NCBI RefSeq assembly: GCF_004005845.1
Contig: NZ_SADE01000001.1
Location: forward strand, 310,001 to 374,000
DNA from: Hwanghaeella grinnelliae
GTDB lineage: Bacteria; Pseudomonadota; Alphaproteobacteria; UBA8366; Aestuariispiraceae
Direction: 5' to 3'
DNA: 64,000 nucleotides
Shown: positions 9,437 to 18,346 of the stretch, in pieces
Layout: every line of letters begins with the position of its first letter
Numbering within the stretch: the stretch's first letter is position 1
The notes under the pieces: model-generated
Database searches by the model: none
Told to the model about the DNA's origin: nothing
Seen by the model: the letters and a program-made list of their open reading frames with translations, nothing else
Made by a program: the position numbers and the translations under genes

Positions 9437-9697
9437 TTAGACTAATACGTTCAGATAGTAACCCCGGCTGGGGATACCTTGTTTAGGACCTGCGCTTCCG
9501 TCCAACCGAAGCAGTCGCTTTAGCCGGCCGAACGCGGTCTGTAGATCATATGGATCGCGCCCAGGCCGTCCCCGTTGTTGCCGCGAAACGCCAAGGCTTG
9601 TGGTAGCTGGAGATGTTACTCCGCTCGGCCTGCCGAGGTTGTTACCACCGACCCGCCGATCACCAGATCCGCCAATACCATTATTTCCTATTGCCAT
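9437..9697 (-). CDS. small Gly/Arg-rich protein with RGxxxNVLV C-terminus
   Basis: A possible 86-residue protein, basic and Gly-rich at the N-terminus, that ends PSRGYYLNVLV. A second small gene at 12223-12561 ends LPRGSLVNILV, and this shared tail is the main reason to think the frame is real. No Shine-Dalgarno sequence precedes the ATG at 9697, which lies inside an inverted repeat, so the true start may differ. It lies 108 bp upstream of the receiver gene on the same strand. Function unknown; no domain recognised. Confidence 0.4.
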   Translation of the reverse strand: MAIGNNGIGGSGDRRVGGNNLGRPSGVTSPATTSLGVSRQQRGRPGRDPYDLQTAFGRLKRLLRLDGSAGPKQGIPSRGYYLNVLV

Positions 9698-9706
9698 ATT
9701 AGGAAA
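9684..9706. promoter_or_regulatory. inverted repeat TTTCCTA-N9-TAGGAAA
   Basis: Perfect 7-bp arms at 9684-9690 and 9700-9706 with a 9-bp spacer, in an AT-rich patch. It overlaps the proposed start of the small minus-strand gene and lies about 135 bp upstream of the yciB start on the plus strand. The form suits a dimeric repressor site; the binding protein is unknown. Confidence 0.4.
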
Positions 9707-9838
9707 CTATGGCGAATCGCAAGAATCAGCAAGTTTGAAACGGCACAACACGCTGCTGATAAAGGGTTCTCTAATAGTATCGACGATAGACGACAAGTAC
9801 GCTTGGTCTGTGGAGCAAGCACGGCTATAACCCCGGCC

Positions 9839-10453
9839 ATGACTTCGGATCGACAGACTGATCGGCGTTCACCGCCTTGGCTTGCGCCCGCATGCGAATA
9901 CGGGCCGTTGGTGGTGTTTTTCATCACCTACCTGCTCGGTGACCTCTACGAGGCGACCGCCGCGGTAATGATTGCGACTGTAATAGCGCTCGCCGTCTCC
10001 TACATCCTATCCAGAAAACTGCCGAAACTGCCACTTGTGACCGCGCCCATTCTGTTGGTGCTGGGTGGTCTGACGCTCTATTTGGGCGACGATACTTTCA
10101 TCAAGATCCGCCCAACCCTGGTGAATGCGTTATTCAGCATCACATTGCTGGCGAGCGCGGCGCTGGGGCGGCAGCCGTTGAAATTCGTGGTCGGGCACGC
10201 CCTTCGTCTGGACCAAGCCGGCTGGCGTAAATTGACCATCCGTTTCGGACTGTTCTTCGCGTTCCTTGCCTGTATGAACGAGGCGGTCTGGCGCACGCAG
10301 TCGGACGATTTCTGGGTGACGTATAAGGTGTTCGGTGCGATGGGCCTGACGCTGCTGTTCATGTTGACCCAGGCGCCGATGATCAACCGACATCTTGAAA
10401 CGGCGGAAGAGGGCGCAGAGCAGACGTCGAAGACCGACGGGAAAGACAGTTGA
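9839..10453 (+). CDS. yciB: YciB family inner-membrane septation protein
   Basis: YciB/IspZ is a polytopic inner-membrane protein linked to cell-envelope synthesis and division. The 204-residue protein has about five hydrophobic segments and family marks such as EYGPLVVFFITYLLG, RKLPKLPLVTAPILLVLGG, FIKIRPTLVNALF and NEAVWRTQSDDFWVTYK. The start at 9839 (MTSDRQTDRRSPPW) fits the family; a longer opening at 9575 covers unrelated sequence. In related bacteria this gene often follows ftsY directly; here the receiver gene and the small gene lie between them on the other strand. Confidence 0.92.
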   Translation: MTSDRQTDRRSPPWLAPACEYGPLVVFFITYLLGDLYEATAAVMIATVIALAVSYILSRKLPKLPLVTAPILLVLGGLTLYLGDDTFIKIRPTLVNALFSITLLASAALGRQPLKFVVGHALRLDQAGWRKLTIRFGLFFAFLACMNEAVWRTQSDDFWVTYKVFGAMGLTLLFMLTQAPMINRHLETAEEGAEQTSKTDGKDS

Positions 10454-10480
10454 TTTCCATCTAACCCGTCACTGGCGCGC

Positions 10481-11065
10481 CTATCGGGTCATATCGCCGA
10501 AATCGCCGGGCGGATTTCCGAAGGGCGGATGACTGCCGGCCTCCCGGACTTCGTCGAAATGGCCGAGCGCCCAATGGACGGATGGGAAGGCGAGGTCGTC
10601 CCACGGGATATCCTGCCAATCAAAAAATGCTACTTCCTGGCTTTCCGGGCCGGCGGCAACATCCGGCGTTGCGAGCTTCCCGTGGTAGATTATCTGCACT
10701 TGGCTGATGCGCGGTATGTTGTAGATCGCGAGGACACGCAGTTCTGCCAGATCGGCATTGGCCTCTTCCATTGCCTCCCGTCGCGCGCCCGTTTCGGTCG
10801 TCTCGTTCAGTTCCATATAGCCGGCAGGGATGGTCCAGTACCCTTTACGCGGCGGAATGTTGCGACGGCACAGTAAGATCCGGCCTTCCCATGTGGCGAC
10901 GGTGCCGACGACGATTTTTGGGTTTTCGTAGTTCACGAAACCGCAATCCGGGCAAACCAGCCGTTCGACATTGTCGCCTTCCGGAATGGTGCGAATCCGG
11001 GGGCCACCGTCTTCAACGGTCGTGATCGGCGGGGTGCCGGGTGAGGGGGCTTTCGTGTCGGTCAT
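10481..11065 (-). CDS. Nudix hydrolase with half of an N-terminal zinc ribbon
   Basis: Nudix enzymes cleave nucleoside diphosphate derivatives. The 194-residue protein has a full Nudix box, [20 protein letters not shown], at about residues 81-100, preceded by [19 protein letters not shown], the start of the Nudix_N zinc-ribbon type. The partner CxxC pair that usually lies about 20 residues earlier is missing; only one CPDC is present, so zinc binding is doubtful. The substrate cannot be told from sequence. It is convergent with yciB. Confidence 0.88.
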   Translation of the reverse strand: MTDTKAPSPGTPPITTVEDGGPRIRTIPEGDNVERLVCPDCGFVNYENPKIVVGTVATWEGRILLCRRNIPPRKGYWTIPAGYMELNETTETGARREAMEEANADLAELRVLAIYNIPRISQVQIIYHGKLATPDVAAGPESQEVAFFDWQDIPWDDLAFPSVHWALGHFDEVREAGSHPPFGNPPGDFGDMTR

Positions 11066-11205
11066 GGAAGGATAGTGGGGCCGCGATCCGCTGACGGCAA
11101 CCCGATGACATAATTCGATGGGCGGGACGGGTCGACTTAAGGCGTGCAGGCGGTATGATGCGCCGCCCGCAGGGTTTCCGATACGTTTTCAGGGTAGCTC
11201 ACACG

Positions 11206-12201
11206 ATGACCTCTTCCATCGACAAACTCTATGAAGAGGCCGACCGCCTCTACTACGACAACAAGCTAGATAAAGCGGCGGTGCTTTATAAAAAGATACT
11301 TGAGGAAGACCCTGAGCATCAGGCGGCGCTCCATTCGCTCGGGATCATCCACTATGACGAAGACGATTACGGTCCGGCCGTCGAATACATGTTGAAAGCC
11401 TTGGCGCAGGATCCGGAGGACATTTATGTCCATTCCAACCTGGGCAAGTCGCTCTACGGTATGGTGCATATGGGGCAAAAGAAGACCGCCAAGCGGATTG
11501 CCCGTCAATGGGCGGAAGATTATCCGGACAACCGTATTGCACTACACATGGCGGCAGCTGTCACCGGTGACGAGGTGCCCGACCGGGCGAATGACGACTA
11601 TGTCGCTCAAACGTTCGACGAGTTTGCTGATACATTCGATTCCAAACTTGAGGAATTGAGCTACAAGGCACCCGAACTTTTGGGCGAAGCCCTGACACGG
11701 CATGTCAACGCATCGGACCTTCGTATTCTGGACGCTGGATGTGGGACCGGGCTGTGTGGGCCGTATTTGCGGCCGCTGGCACGGAAACTGGAAGGCATCG
11801 ACCTGTCGGAAGAGATGCTGGCCCTTGCGAAAAAGCGGAAGCTTTATGATCGGCTCGACAAGGCTGAACTGACGGAGGCTCTGCAAACCCGCAGTAAGCG
11901 GTACGACGTCGCGGTGGCCGCCGACGTTCTATGCTATTTCGGCGATCTTTCGGCTATTTTCGGAGCGATGGCGTCGTCCTTGCGGCCCGGAGGACTGTTT
12001 GCCTTCACGTTGGAAACGCATGGCAAGGCCAAGGACTACGACCTGGGGATCAGTGGCCGGTACACTCATTCCGCCAAATATGTCCACAAGTCCTTGGCGG
12101 GGGCGGGCTTTGACCTGATTGAAGGGGAACAAGGGCAATTGCGGACGGAATATGCGGTTCCCGTCACGGGTTTGGTCATCGTGGCCCGTAAGGGCGACTG
12201 A
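11206..12201 (+). CDS. TPR-containing SAM-dependent methyltransferase
   Basis: This 331-residue protein joins about three tetratricopeptide repeats (residues 1 to 120, for example LYYDNKLDKAAVLYKKIL) to a class I methyltransferase. The SAM-binding motif is ILDAGCGTGLCGPYLRPLA, followed by LEGIDLSEEMLALAKKR. TPR-methyltransferases of this kind are common in alphaproteobacteria, with unknown substrates; the TPR part presumably recruits a protein partner. The start at 11206 has AGGG upstream and gives the clean TPR start MTSSIDKLYEEADR; 11155 is an in-frame alternative. Confidence 0.88.
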   Translation: MTSSIDKLYEEADRLYYDNKLDKAAVLYKKILEEDPEHQAALHSLGIIHYDEDDYGPAVEYMLKALAQDPEDIYVHSNLGKSLYGMVHMGQKKTAKRIARQWAEDYPDNRIALHMAAAVTGDEVPDRANDDYVAQTFDEFADTFDSKLEELSYKAPELLGEALTRHVNASDLRILDAGCGTGLCGPYLRPLARKLEGIDLSEEMLALAKKRKLYDRLDKAELTEALQTRSKRYDVAVAADVLCYFGDLSAIFGAMASSLRPGGLFAFTLETHGKAKDYDLGISGRYTHSAKYVHKSLAGAGFDLIEGEQGQLRTEYAVPVTGLVIVARKGD

Positions 12202-12222
12202 CCGCCCTACCGGCAATCAGAC

Positions 12223-12561
12223 TTAAACCAATATGTTCACCAAGCTACCGCGTGGCAGGGGATTGTCGCGATTTTGAGTGTCCGCGGCCGAAATAGCCCG
12301 GTTCGCGCGTTGTGTCGTGCGGGACGTATTTGGTTCAGCGGCTGCCTGAGTTGTCTCGGCGGCGCCGGTTTCTTGAAGCGTGCGAAGGAAATTGCGGCTG
12401 CTGGCCGGTTGCTGACCGGTCCGGTCGACAGGCGCGGCTTGAGATTGTCCAGCCTGGGTTGGTCCAGCCTGGTTTGGTCCAGCCTGGGGTTGCCCGACTT
12501 GAGTACGCGTCGTCAGTAATTGGCGGCTGCCCAATGGGCCGCCTGCACCGATGACGTCCAT
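12223..12561 (-). CDS. small Gln/Pro/Ala-rich protein with RGSLVNILV C-terminus
   Basis: A 112-residue protein beginning MDVIGAGGPLGSRQLL, with a middle low-complexity run of repeated QAG units and an Arg/Asn-rich second half, ending PLPRGSLVNILV. AGGAG lies 10 nt before the ATG, which supports translation. The end resembles that of the small gene at 9437-9697 (RGYYLNVLV). The short hydrophobic C-terminal tail could be a docking or sorting tag. No known domain recognised; it is convergent with the TPR-methyltransferase gene. Confidence 0.6.
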   Translation of the reverse strand: MDVIGAGGPLGSRQLLTTRTQVGQPQAGPNQAGPTQAGQSQAAPVDRTGQQPASSRNFLRTLQETGAAETTQAAAEPNTSRTTQRANRAISAADTQNRDNPLPRGSLVNILV

Positions 12562-12619
12562 ATTTTATTGCTCCTGCCGAGCCCCTCAGCCTGCAGGTTA
12601 TCGCGAATTGATTAAAAGA

Positions 12620-12639
12620 ATGTAAATAAAATTTTACAT
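12620..12639. promoter_or_regulatory. AT-rich inverted repeat upstream of the small gene
   Basis: Perfect 7-bp arms, ATGTAAA at 12620-12626 and TTTACAT at 12633-12639, with a 6-bp spacer. It lies about 60 bp upstream of the small-gene ATG at 12561 and downstream of the pgk terminator, so it is in the right place to be an operator. Confidence 0.4.
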
Positions 12640-12666
12640 AAATTTTTGCCGACGGCGGAAACGAAA

Positions 12667-12698
12667 GCGGCGGACTTCCCCGTTGGGAAGCCCGCCGC
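12667..12698 (-). terminator. intrinsic terminator after pgk
   Basis: A 14-bp stem with a 4-nt loop. On the minus strand all pairs form, counting one G-U; on the plus strand the same position is an A-C mismatch. This fits use on the minus strand, downstream of pgk, and the hairpin is followed there by TTTCGTTT. Confidence 0.75.
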
Positions 12699-12720
12699 AG
12701 AATCCGTTCTGTTGATTTCT

Positions 12721-13923
12721 CTAGTTGGCGGCAGCAGCCTCCAAGGCTGCGACGCCCGGCAATTCACGGCCTTCCATCCATTCCAGGAAAGCGCCGCCTG
12801 CCGTCGAGACATAGGTGAAATCGTCGACGACCCCGGCATGGTTCAGCGCCGCGACCGTGTCGCCACCGCCGGCGATTGAAACCAGTGACCCGGCCTTGGT
12901 CAGGCGGGCGGCCGTTTGAGCAAGCGCCACTGTACCCTGGTCGAAGGGCTTGATTTCGAACGCGCCCATCGGCCCGTTCCAAACGAGTGTCCTGCAGCTT
13001 TCGAGCTTGGCCGAGAGTTCCACGGCGCTCGCCGGGCCAACATCCAGGATCATCTGATCTTCCGGTACGGCATCGATGGGGACGACTTCGGCATCGTCCG
13101 TCGGCGCGAATTCTGGGGCGATCGAGGCGTCCGTCGGCAACGCGATCGTGCAGCCGGCTGCTTCTGCGCGGACGATGATTTCCCGCGCCGTCTGGGCAAG
13201 GTCGGCCTCGCACAAGCTTTTTCCGACCGAAACGCCCTTTGCCAGCAGGAACGTGTTCGCCATGCCGCCACCGATAATCAGTACATCGACGCGGCTGACC
13301 AGGTTTTCCAGGACCTTCAGTTTTGAGGAGACTTTTGCGCCGCCGACGATCGCGGCGACGGGCCGCTGCGGGCTGCCGAGGGCCGCGTCCAGCGCTTCCA
13401 GTTCCGCCTGCATGTTCCGGCCTGCTGCCGCCGGCAGAAGTTTCGCCAGTGCGTGGGTGGAGGCATGGGCCCTGTGCGCAGCTGAGAATGCGTCGTTCAC
13501 GTAGACGTCGCCAAGGGCTGCCAGTTGTTTGGCAAAGCCTGTGTCGTCCTCTTCCTCACCCGGATGGAACCGTAAATTTTCCAGCAATGTGACACCACCG
13601 GGCCCCGCCTTTGCGATTGCCTCGGACGCAGACTCCCCGACGCAATCCTCCGCGAATGTAACATCGCGGCCCAGGATCGACTGCAAGGCCTCGGTCACGG
13701 GGCGAAGGGACATGGACCCGACCTTCTTGCCTTTCGGTCGCCCAAAGTGAGACATCAGGACAACCGACGCACCTTTTTCCAGAAGGTCCCGCACTGTCGG
13801 CACCAGCCGATCGATGCGTGTCGTATCGGAAACCTTGTTCCCGTCCATGGGAACATTGAGGTCGCCGCGGACCAGAACCACTTTTCCGCTGACCGATAGA
13901 TCGTCCAAGGTTTTGAAAGCCAT
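12721..13923 (-). CDS. pgk: phosphoglycerate kinase
   Basis: Pgk transfers phosphate between 1,3-bisphosphoglycerate and ADP in glycolysis and the reverse in gluconeogenesis. The 400-residue protein has the N-terminal signature [14 protein letters not shown], substrate-binding [22 protein letters not shown], and the nucleotide-binding [16 protein letters not shown] and [11 protein letters not shown]. Length is normal. It is a single-gene unit ended by the hairpin at 12667-12698. Confidence 0.97.
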   Translation of the reverse strand: MAFKTLDDLSVSGKVVLVRGDLNVPMDGNKVSDTTRIDRLVPTVRDLLEKGASVVLMSHFGRPKGKKVGSMSLRPVTEALQSILGRDVTFAEDCVGESASEAIAKAGPGGVTLLENLRFHPGEEEDDTGFAKQLAALGDVYVNDAFSAAHRAHASTHALAKLLPAAAGRNMQAELEALDAALGSPQRPVAAIVGGAKVSSKLKVLENLVSRVDVLIIGGGMANTFLLAKGVSVGKSLCEADLAQTAREIIVRAEAAGCTIALPTDASIAPEFAPTDDAEVVPIDAVPEDQMILDVGPASAVELSAKLESCRTLVWNGPMGAFEIKPFDQGTVALAQTAARLTKAGSLVSIAGGGDTVAALNHAGVVDDFTYVSTAGGAFLEWMEGRELPGVAALEAAAAN

Positions 13924-14069
13924 GCGAACTCCATTGGTTTGGCAAATCGAATTTCAGTGCCGGGACCGCAAATCGCTTCCGACGGCGTTCGCATAGCCGA
14001 AGACAGCCTGTTCTTCCAGCACTACATATGCCGTTCGCGTCCGGCGCCCTTACTATCCATATACTATTC

Positions 14070-14094
14070 ATTTGCCCCACTGTTGGGGCGAAAT
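14070..14094. promoter_or_regulatory. dyad symmetry upstream of gmd
   Basis: GCCCCA at 14074-14079 and TGGGGC at 14084-14089 form 6-bp arms around a 4-bp spacer, with flanking ATTT and AAAT that extend the symmetry. It lies about 75 bp before the gmd ATG and 5 bp after a TATACT that could be a -10 box, so it could be an operator or a 5' leader hairpin. Confidence 0.35.
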
Positions 14095-14167
14095 GTTGGC
14101 GTGCCGCTTGCTTGACCCGGTAGGCGGCCCAGCGTAACACCAGCCGACACCATGCAATGAGGGTGAT

Positions 14168-15208
14168 ATGAAGCGCGCGTTGATCACCGGCGTTACCGGT
14201 CAGGACGGATCTTATCTGGCCGAATTCCTGTTATCCAAGGGCTATGAGGTTCATGGTCTGATCCGGCGCGCATCGACCTTCAATACCGACAGGATCGACC
14301 ATCTTTATCAAGATCCGCACGAATCGGATGCTCGGCTGTTCCTGCATTATGGGGACCTGTCCGACTCAACCGGTATACGGCGGGTGATCGGGAAGGTGCA
14401 GCCGGACGAGGTGTATAACCTCGGTGCGCAAAGCCATGTGCGCGTCAGCTTCGATCAGCCGGAATATACCGCCGACATCGTGGCGACGGGGACCCTTCGC
14501 CTGCTGGATGCGATCCGCGATTACATCAAGGAAAAGGATGCCCAGGTGCGCGTCTACCAGGCGGGCAGTTCGGAAATGTTCGGCGCCGCGCCTGCGCCGC
14601 AATCGGAAGCAACGCCCTTCTACCCGCGCAGCCCGTACGCCGTAGGGAAGGTTGCCGCCCATTGGTATGGCGTGAACTATCGGGAAGCCTACGGAATGTT
14701 CGTTTCGAACGGCATTCTGTTCAACCATGAAAGCCCCCGCCGCGGCGAGACTTTCGTGACGCGTAAAATTACTCGGGCGCTGGGCCGCATCAAGCATGGC
14801 CTGCAAGACAAACTGTTTCTCGGCAACTTGGATGCGAAACGCGACTGGGGCTTTGCCGGCGACTATGTCGAGGCGATGTGGTTGATGTTGCAGGCGGACG
14901 CGCCGGACGACTTTGTCGTTGCGACCGGCGAAACCTATTCCGTGCGCGACTTCCTGCAGACGGCGTTCTCCTATGCCGGGCTCGACTGGGAAAGCCATGT
15001 TGAGTTCGATGCTCGTTACCTGCGGCCTACCGAGGTCGACCTTCTGCTCGGCGATGCCTCCAAGGCGCAACAACGGCTCGATTGGAAGCCGAAAGTCTCC
15101 TTCCAGCAACTGGTTGAGATGATGGTGGACTACGATATGGATCTCGCCGCCCAGGAACGCACATTGTCCGATGCGGGACACAAGGTTCCCTCCCGGAAAT
15201 TCGGTTGA
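14168..15208 (+). CDS. gmd: GDP-mannose 4,6-dehydratase
   Basis: Gmd turns GDP-D-mannose into GDP-4-keto-6-deoxy-D-mannose, the first step to GDP-fucose and other deoxysugars of surface glycans. The 346-residue SDR protein has the NAD(P)-binding [36 protein letters not shown], and the catalytic set in AGSSEMFG and [25 protein letters not shown] and [11 protein letters not shown] are also typical. Its end overlaps or abuts fcl, the next enzyme of the path. Confidence 0.96.
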   Translation: MKRALITGVTGQDGSYLAEFLLSKGYEVHGLIRRASTFNTDRIDHLYQDPHESDARLFLHYGDLSDSTGIRRVIGKVQPDEVYNLGAQSHVRVSFDQPEYTADIVATGTLRLLDAIRDYIKEKDAQVRVYQAGSSEMFGAAPAPQSEATPFYPRSPYAVGKVAAHWYGVNYREAYGMFVSNGILFNHESPRRGETFVTRKITRALGRIKHGLQDKLFLGNLDAKRDWGFAGDYVEAMWLMLQADAPDDFVVATGETYSVRDFLQTAFSYAGLDWESHVEFDARYLRPTEVDLLLGDASKAQQRLDWKPKVSFQQLVEMMVDYDMDLAAQERTLSDAGHKVPSRKFG

Positions 15209-15216
15209 TCGGTCGG

Positions 15217-16164
15217 ATGGAAAAGGACGCGCGTATATATGTCGCGGGTCACCGCGGCCTGGTCGGGGGGGCAATCCTACGCCGGCTGAGACAGGAAGGG
15301 TTCCAGAATCTGATCACGCGGACCCACGGCGAACTGGACCTGACACGTCAGGATGGGGTGGAAGCCTTTTTCGTGGATCAGACGCCGGATTATGTCTTCC
15401 TTGCCGCGGCCAAGGTCGGTGGGATCGTCGCCAATGACAGCTATTCGGGCGAGTTTATCCGTGACAATCTGCTGATTCAGACGAATGTCATCGACGCGGC
15501 TTACCGCAACGGTGTCCGCAAGCTGGTCTTTTTGGGGTCGACATGCATCTACCCGAAATTCGCGGAACAGCCGATGCGCGAAGACGCGCTGCTGACCGGG
15601 AAGTTGGAACCGACGAATAGTGCCTATGCTGTCGCCAAAATCGCCGGCATCGAGATGTGCCAGGCCTATGCGAAACAATATGGCTTCAACAGTCTGTGCC
15701 TGATGCCGACGAACTTATATGGTCCCGGCGACAACTTTGACTTGGAAAAAAGCCACGTCATCCCGGCGCTGATGCGAAAAGCGCATGAGGCGAAAATCCT
15801 GGGTGACGCCTCCATGACGGTGTGGGGCACGGGAACCCCTCGGCGGGAATTCCTGCATGTCGACGACATGGCGGACGCCACTCTCTATTGCATGCAGAAC
15901 GTCGATGGATCGACAGGCGAGTTGTTGAATGTGGGGGTCGGTCAGGAATTGACCATCCGCGAGCTGGTGGAAACCGTATGCGATGTGGTCGGTTTCGAAG
16001 GGGAATTGATTTTCGATTCCAGCAAGCCGGACGGTACGCCACGCAAACTGGTGGATGTCAGCCTACTCCGCGATCGTGGTTGGACGGCCCGTATCCCTTT
16101 TCGCGACGGTCTGGCGGAAACCTACCGCTGGTATGTCGAAGAGGGCGGCGCGCTCAGGGCCTGA
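15217..16164 (+). CDS. fcl: GDP-L-fucose synthase
   Basis: Fcl epimerises and reduces the Gmd product to GDP-L-fucose with NADPH. The 315-residue protein has AGHRGLVGGAILRRL, FLAAAKVGGI, the catalytic Ser in LGSTCIYPKFAEQPM, and Tyr and Lys in NSAYAVAKIAG. The ATG at 15217 gives MEKDARIYVAGHRG, matching family N-termini; a TTG at 15205 overlapping the gmd stop is an alternative. gmd and fcl form a two-gene unit; no glycosyltransferase is adjacent. Confidence 0.95.
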   Translation: MEKDARIYVAGHRGLVGGAILRRLRQEGFQNLITRTHGELDLTRQDGVEAFFVDQTPDYVFLAAAKVGGIVANDSYSGEFIRDNLLIQTNVIDAAYRNGVRKLVFLGSTCIYPKFAEQPMREDALLTGKLEPTNSAYAVAKIAGIEMCQAYAKQYGFNSLCLMPTNLYGPGDNFDLEKSHVIPALMRKAHEAKILGDASMTVWGTGTPRREFLHVDDMADATLYCMQNVDGSTGELLNVGVGQELTIRELVETVCDVVGFEGELIFDSSKPDGTPRKLVDVSLLRDRGWTARIPFRDGLAETYRWYVEEGGALRA

Positions 16165-16175
16165 CCCGAAACGGA

Positions 16176-17129
16176 TCAGGCCTTCGAGCGGCGTTTGATC
16201 ATCCCTACTATTTCTTCCCAGAACACTTCCGCGGCAACACACCCGGTAACGGCCAGAATGGCGAGGCCTTGGGCGAGGGTGATCGGCTCGTTTAGAATCC
16301 AGACTGCCAGAATTGCGGCGATAACGGGCTTCAGGAAGAACATGTAATTCGCGCGTCCGGTATCGGGCACAAGCGCCAGTCCGCCCAGCCAAAGCACGAA
16401 ACCAATAGTGGTATTCCACACGCCCAGCGTGATGATCGCAAGCGCGTTGTCCATGGGGCGATCGAACAAAGTCGCCGGGTCGACCCAGATGCCCCAAACC
16501 AGACCGACAAAGGGCCACAGGACGAAAAAGCCCAGGGCAAAGGTATAGGTCGTCATGCGGATCGCGCCGTATTTCACGAAGAACGGTTTGGACAAAACGA
16601 TATAGATCGCGCCCAACGCGCCGCAGCTCAATGCCAGGAACATGCCGATCACCGAAGCATCGGCAAGAACTTGGCTTAGGTAGCCGTCGGTGATCAGGAA
16701 TATCACACCGGCCAGCGCACCCAGACCACTGATCAATTTCGGGGTCGAAATCGGGACCTTGTTCACGATGCGGTTCACGACGACAACGATGATCGGCATG
16801 GTCGTAACCAGTGTCGCTACTTGAATGACCGTGGCGTAGTCGAGTGCCCAGTGGAACAGCAATTGCGCCGCCGTCATACCCAGGATCGAAAGCGCTATGA
16901 TGGGAACTCCATCCTTACGCAGAGGTTCCAAAAGATTACGGGAAGACGGCCAGATCAGGGACACCGTTACCAATCCCATGCCGCCGATCATAAAGCGCCA
17001 AACCGTCAATTCCGGGCCGACGACGCCGGTCAGCTTGGCGACAAATTCGCTGGAGGCATGGCCGCAGACACCCGCCAAGAGCATGAGATACGCCCAATAG
17101 AGTGCTGATCGTTTCATAGGCTCGTTCAC
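16176..17129 (-). CDS. EamA/DMT family transporter
   Basis: A 317-residue membrane protein with about ten hydrophobic segments in two repeats, the layout of drug/metabolite transporters (EamA). The first half carries GVVGPELTVWRFMIGGMGLV and the second ALVPDTGRANYMFFLKPVIAAI followed by WILNEPITLAQG, both typical EamA features. It is probably an exporter or importer of a small metabolite; the substrate is not readable. It is convergent with fcl. Confidence 0.88.
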   Translation of the reverse strand: MNEPMKRSALYWAYLMLLAGVCGHASSEFVAKLTGVVGPELTVWRFMIGGMGLVTVSLIWPSSRNLLEPLRKDGVPIIALSILGMTAAQLLFHWALDYATVIQVATLVTTMPIIVVVVNRIVNKVPISTPKLISGLGALAGVIFLITDGYLSQVLADASVIGMFLALSCGALGAIYIVLSKPFFVKYGAIRMTTYTFALGFFVLWPFVGLVWGIWVDPATLFDRPMDNALAIITLGVWNTTIGFVLWLGGLALVPDTGRANYMFFLKPVIAAILAVWILNEPITLAQGLAILAVTGCVAAEVFWEEIVGMIKRRSKA

Positions 17130-17227
17130 GGCGTGCTCCCCGGGGGTGAGTTTATTGTGGACATGGAAAAGCCACGTCCTTCTTATCGTTGAAACCTATC
17201 CTTTAGGACGTCAACGTGCGAACGGGG

Positions 17228-18232
17228 TTACAGGGAAATAGTGATTTTCCCGAAATGCCCGGCCCGTTCCATGTGGTGAAAGGCTTCCCGGGCTTCGTTG
17301 AGTGGGAATGTCCTGTCTATCACCGGGCGGATTTCATGTGCTTCGAATGCGCGAAGCATGGAACGGAACATCTGCCGCGAGCCGACATAGATCCCTGTCA
17401 TGCGGACGGATTTTCGCATCAGTAGTGTCGGGTCGATCCGATCCATCGTCAGAATACCGATCAAGGCAATATGTCCACCGACGCGCACCGCACCTGCCGA
17501 ACGGGCCAATGTGCCGCCGCCGCCGACCTCGACTACATGGTCGGCGCCGATGCCGCCGGTGATTTCCATGACGGCGTCCTGCCACTCGGGCGTCTCGCGG
17601 TAGTTGATGCAATGGTCTGCGCCCATCGACCGAACGCGTGCCAGTTTCTCGTCGCTGCTGGAAGTTTGGATCACGGTCGCGCCATGCATCTTGGCAATCT
17701 GTAAAGCGAAGATGGATACGCCGCCGGTTCCCAACAGCAGCACCGTCTCACCGGCGCGGAGTTTCCCTTCCTCAACCAAGGACCGCCAGGCGGTGAGGGC
17801 CGCGCAGGGCAAAGTGGCGGCTTCCTCGAAGCTCATATAATCCGGTATCGCTACCAGACCGCGTTCGGGGAGGACGACTTCCTCTGCAAGGACGCCGTCT
17901 GTGGCGCCGCCAAGCGCGCTTGCCATCACGGCAGCACTGATGCCGCCGCTGTCCCAATTCCGGAAGAAAGTGCTGGCGACACGGTCGCCCGTTTTCCATT
18001 CGGTAACGCCTGGTCCGGTTGCGATCACTTCGCCGGCCCCATCCGAATTGGGAATACGGGGATAGGGGATACCGCGCGGTTCAGGGTCCAGGATTGTCGA
18101 GAGGTCACGGAAGTTGATGCTATTGGCGCGCATCCGTACCAGAACTTCACCCGGCCCGGGTTCTGGTGTGGGCCGGTCGGCCAGGTTCAACGCGTCGATG
18201 CCGTCGGGACTGACAATCTCAAAAGCCTTCAT
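17228..18232 (-). CDS. zinc-type medium-chain alcohol dehydrogenase family protein
   Basis: A 334-residue MDR protein with a GroES-like N-terminal domain (GEVLVRMRANSINFRDLSTI) and a nucleotide-binding domain (LLLGTGGVSIFALQIAK). It lacks the catalytic zinc Cys/His pair and the structural four-cysteine lobe of true alcohol dehydrogenases, so it is more like a quinone oxidoreductase or enoyl reductase. The start at 18232 (MKAFEIVSPDGID) has GGTGGTGA upstream; 18262 is in frame but less family-like. Confidence 0.85.
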   Translation of the reverse strand: MKAFEIVSPDGIDALNLADRPTPEPGPGEVLVRMRANSINFRDLSTILDPEPRGIPYPRIPNSDGAGEVIATGPGVTEWKTGDRVASTFFRNWDSGGISAAVMASALGGATDGVLAEEVVLPERGLVAIPDYMSFEEAATLPCAALTAWRSLVEEGKLRAGETVLLLGTGGVSIFALQIAKMHGATVIQTSSSDEKLARVRSMGADHCINYRETPEWQDAVMEITGGIGADHVVEVGGGGTLARSAGAVRVGGHIALIGILTMDRIDPTLLMRKSVRMTGIYVGSRQMFRSMLRAFEAHEIRPVIDRTFPLNEAREAFHHMERAGHFGKITISL

Positions 18233-18346
18233 GTCTATCACCACCCAATTCCATGTTTCCAAGTTTGCCGGGATAATGAAGGGACAATGGGTCTTTGACC
18301 ACTGCTGATCGGGGTGAGGTCGAGGCCGCTCAGGGTGGGTTTCCGT

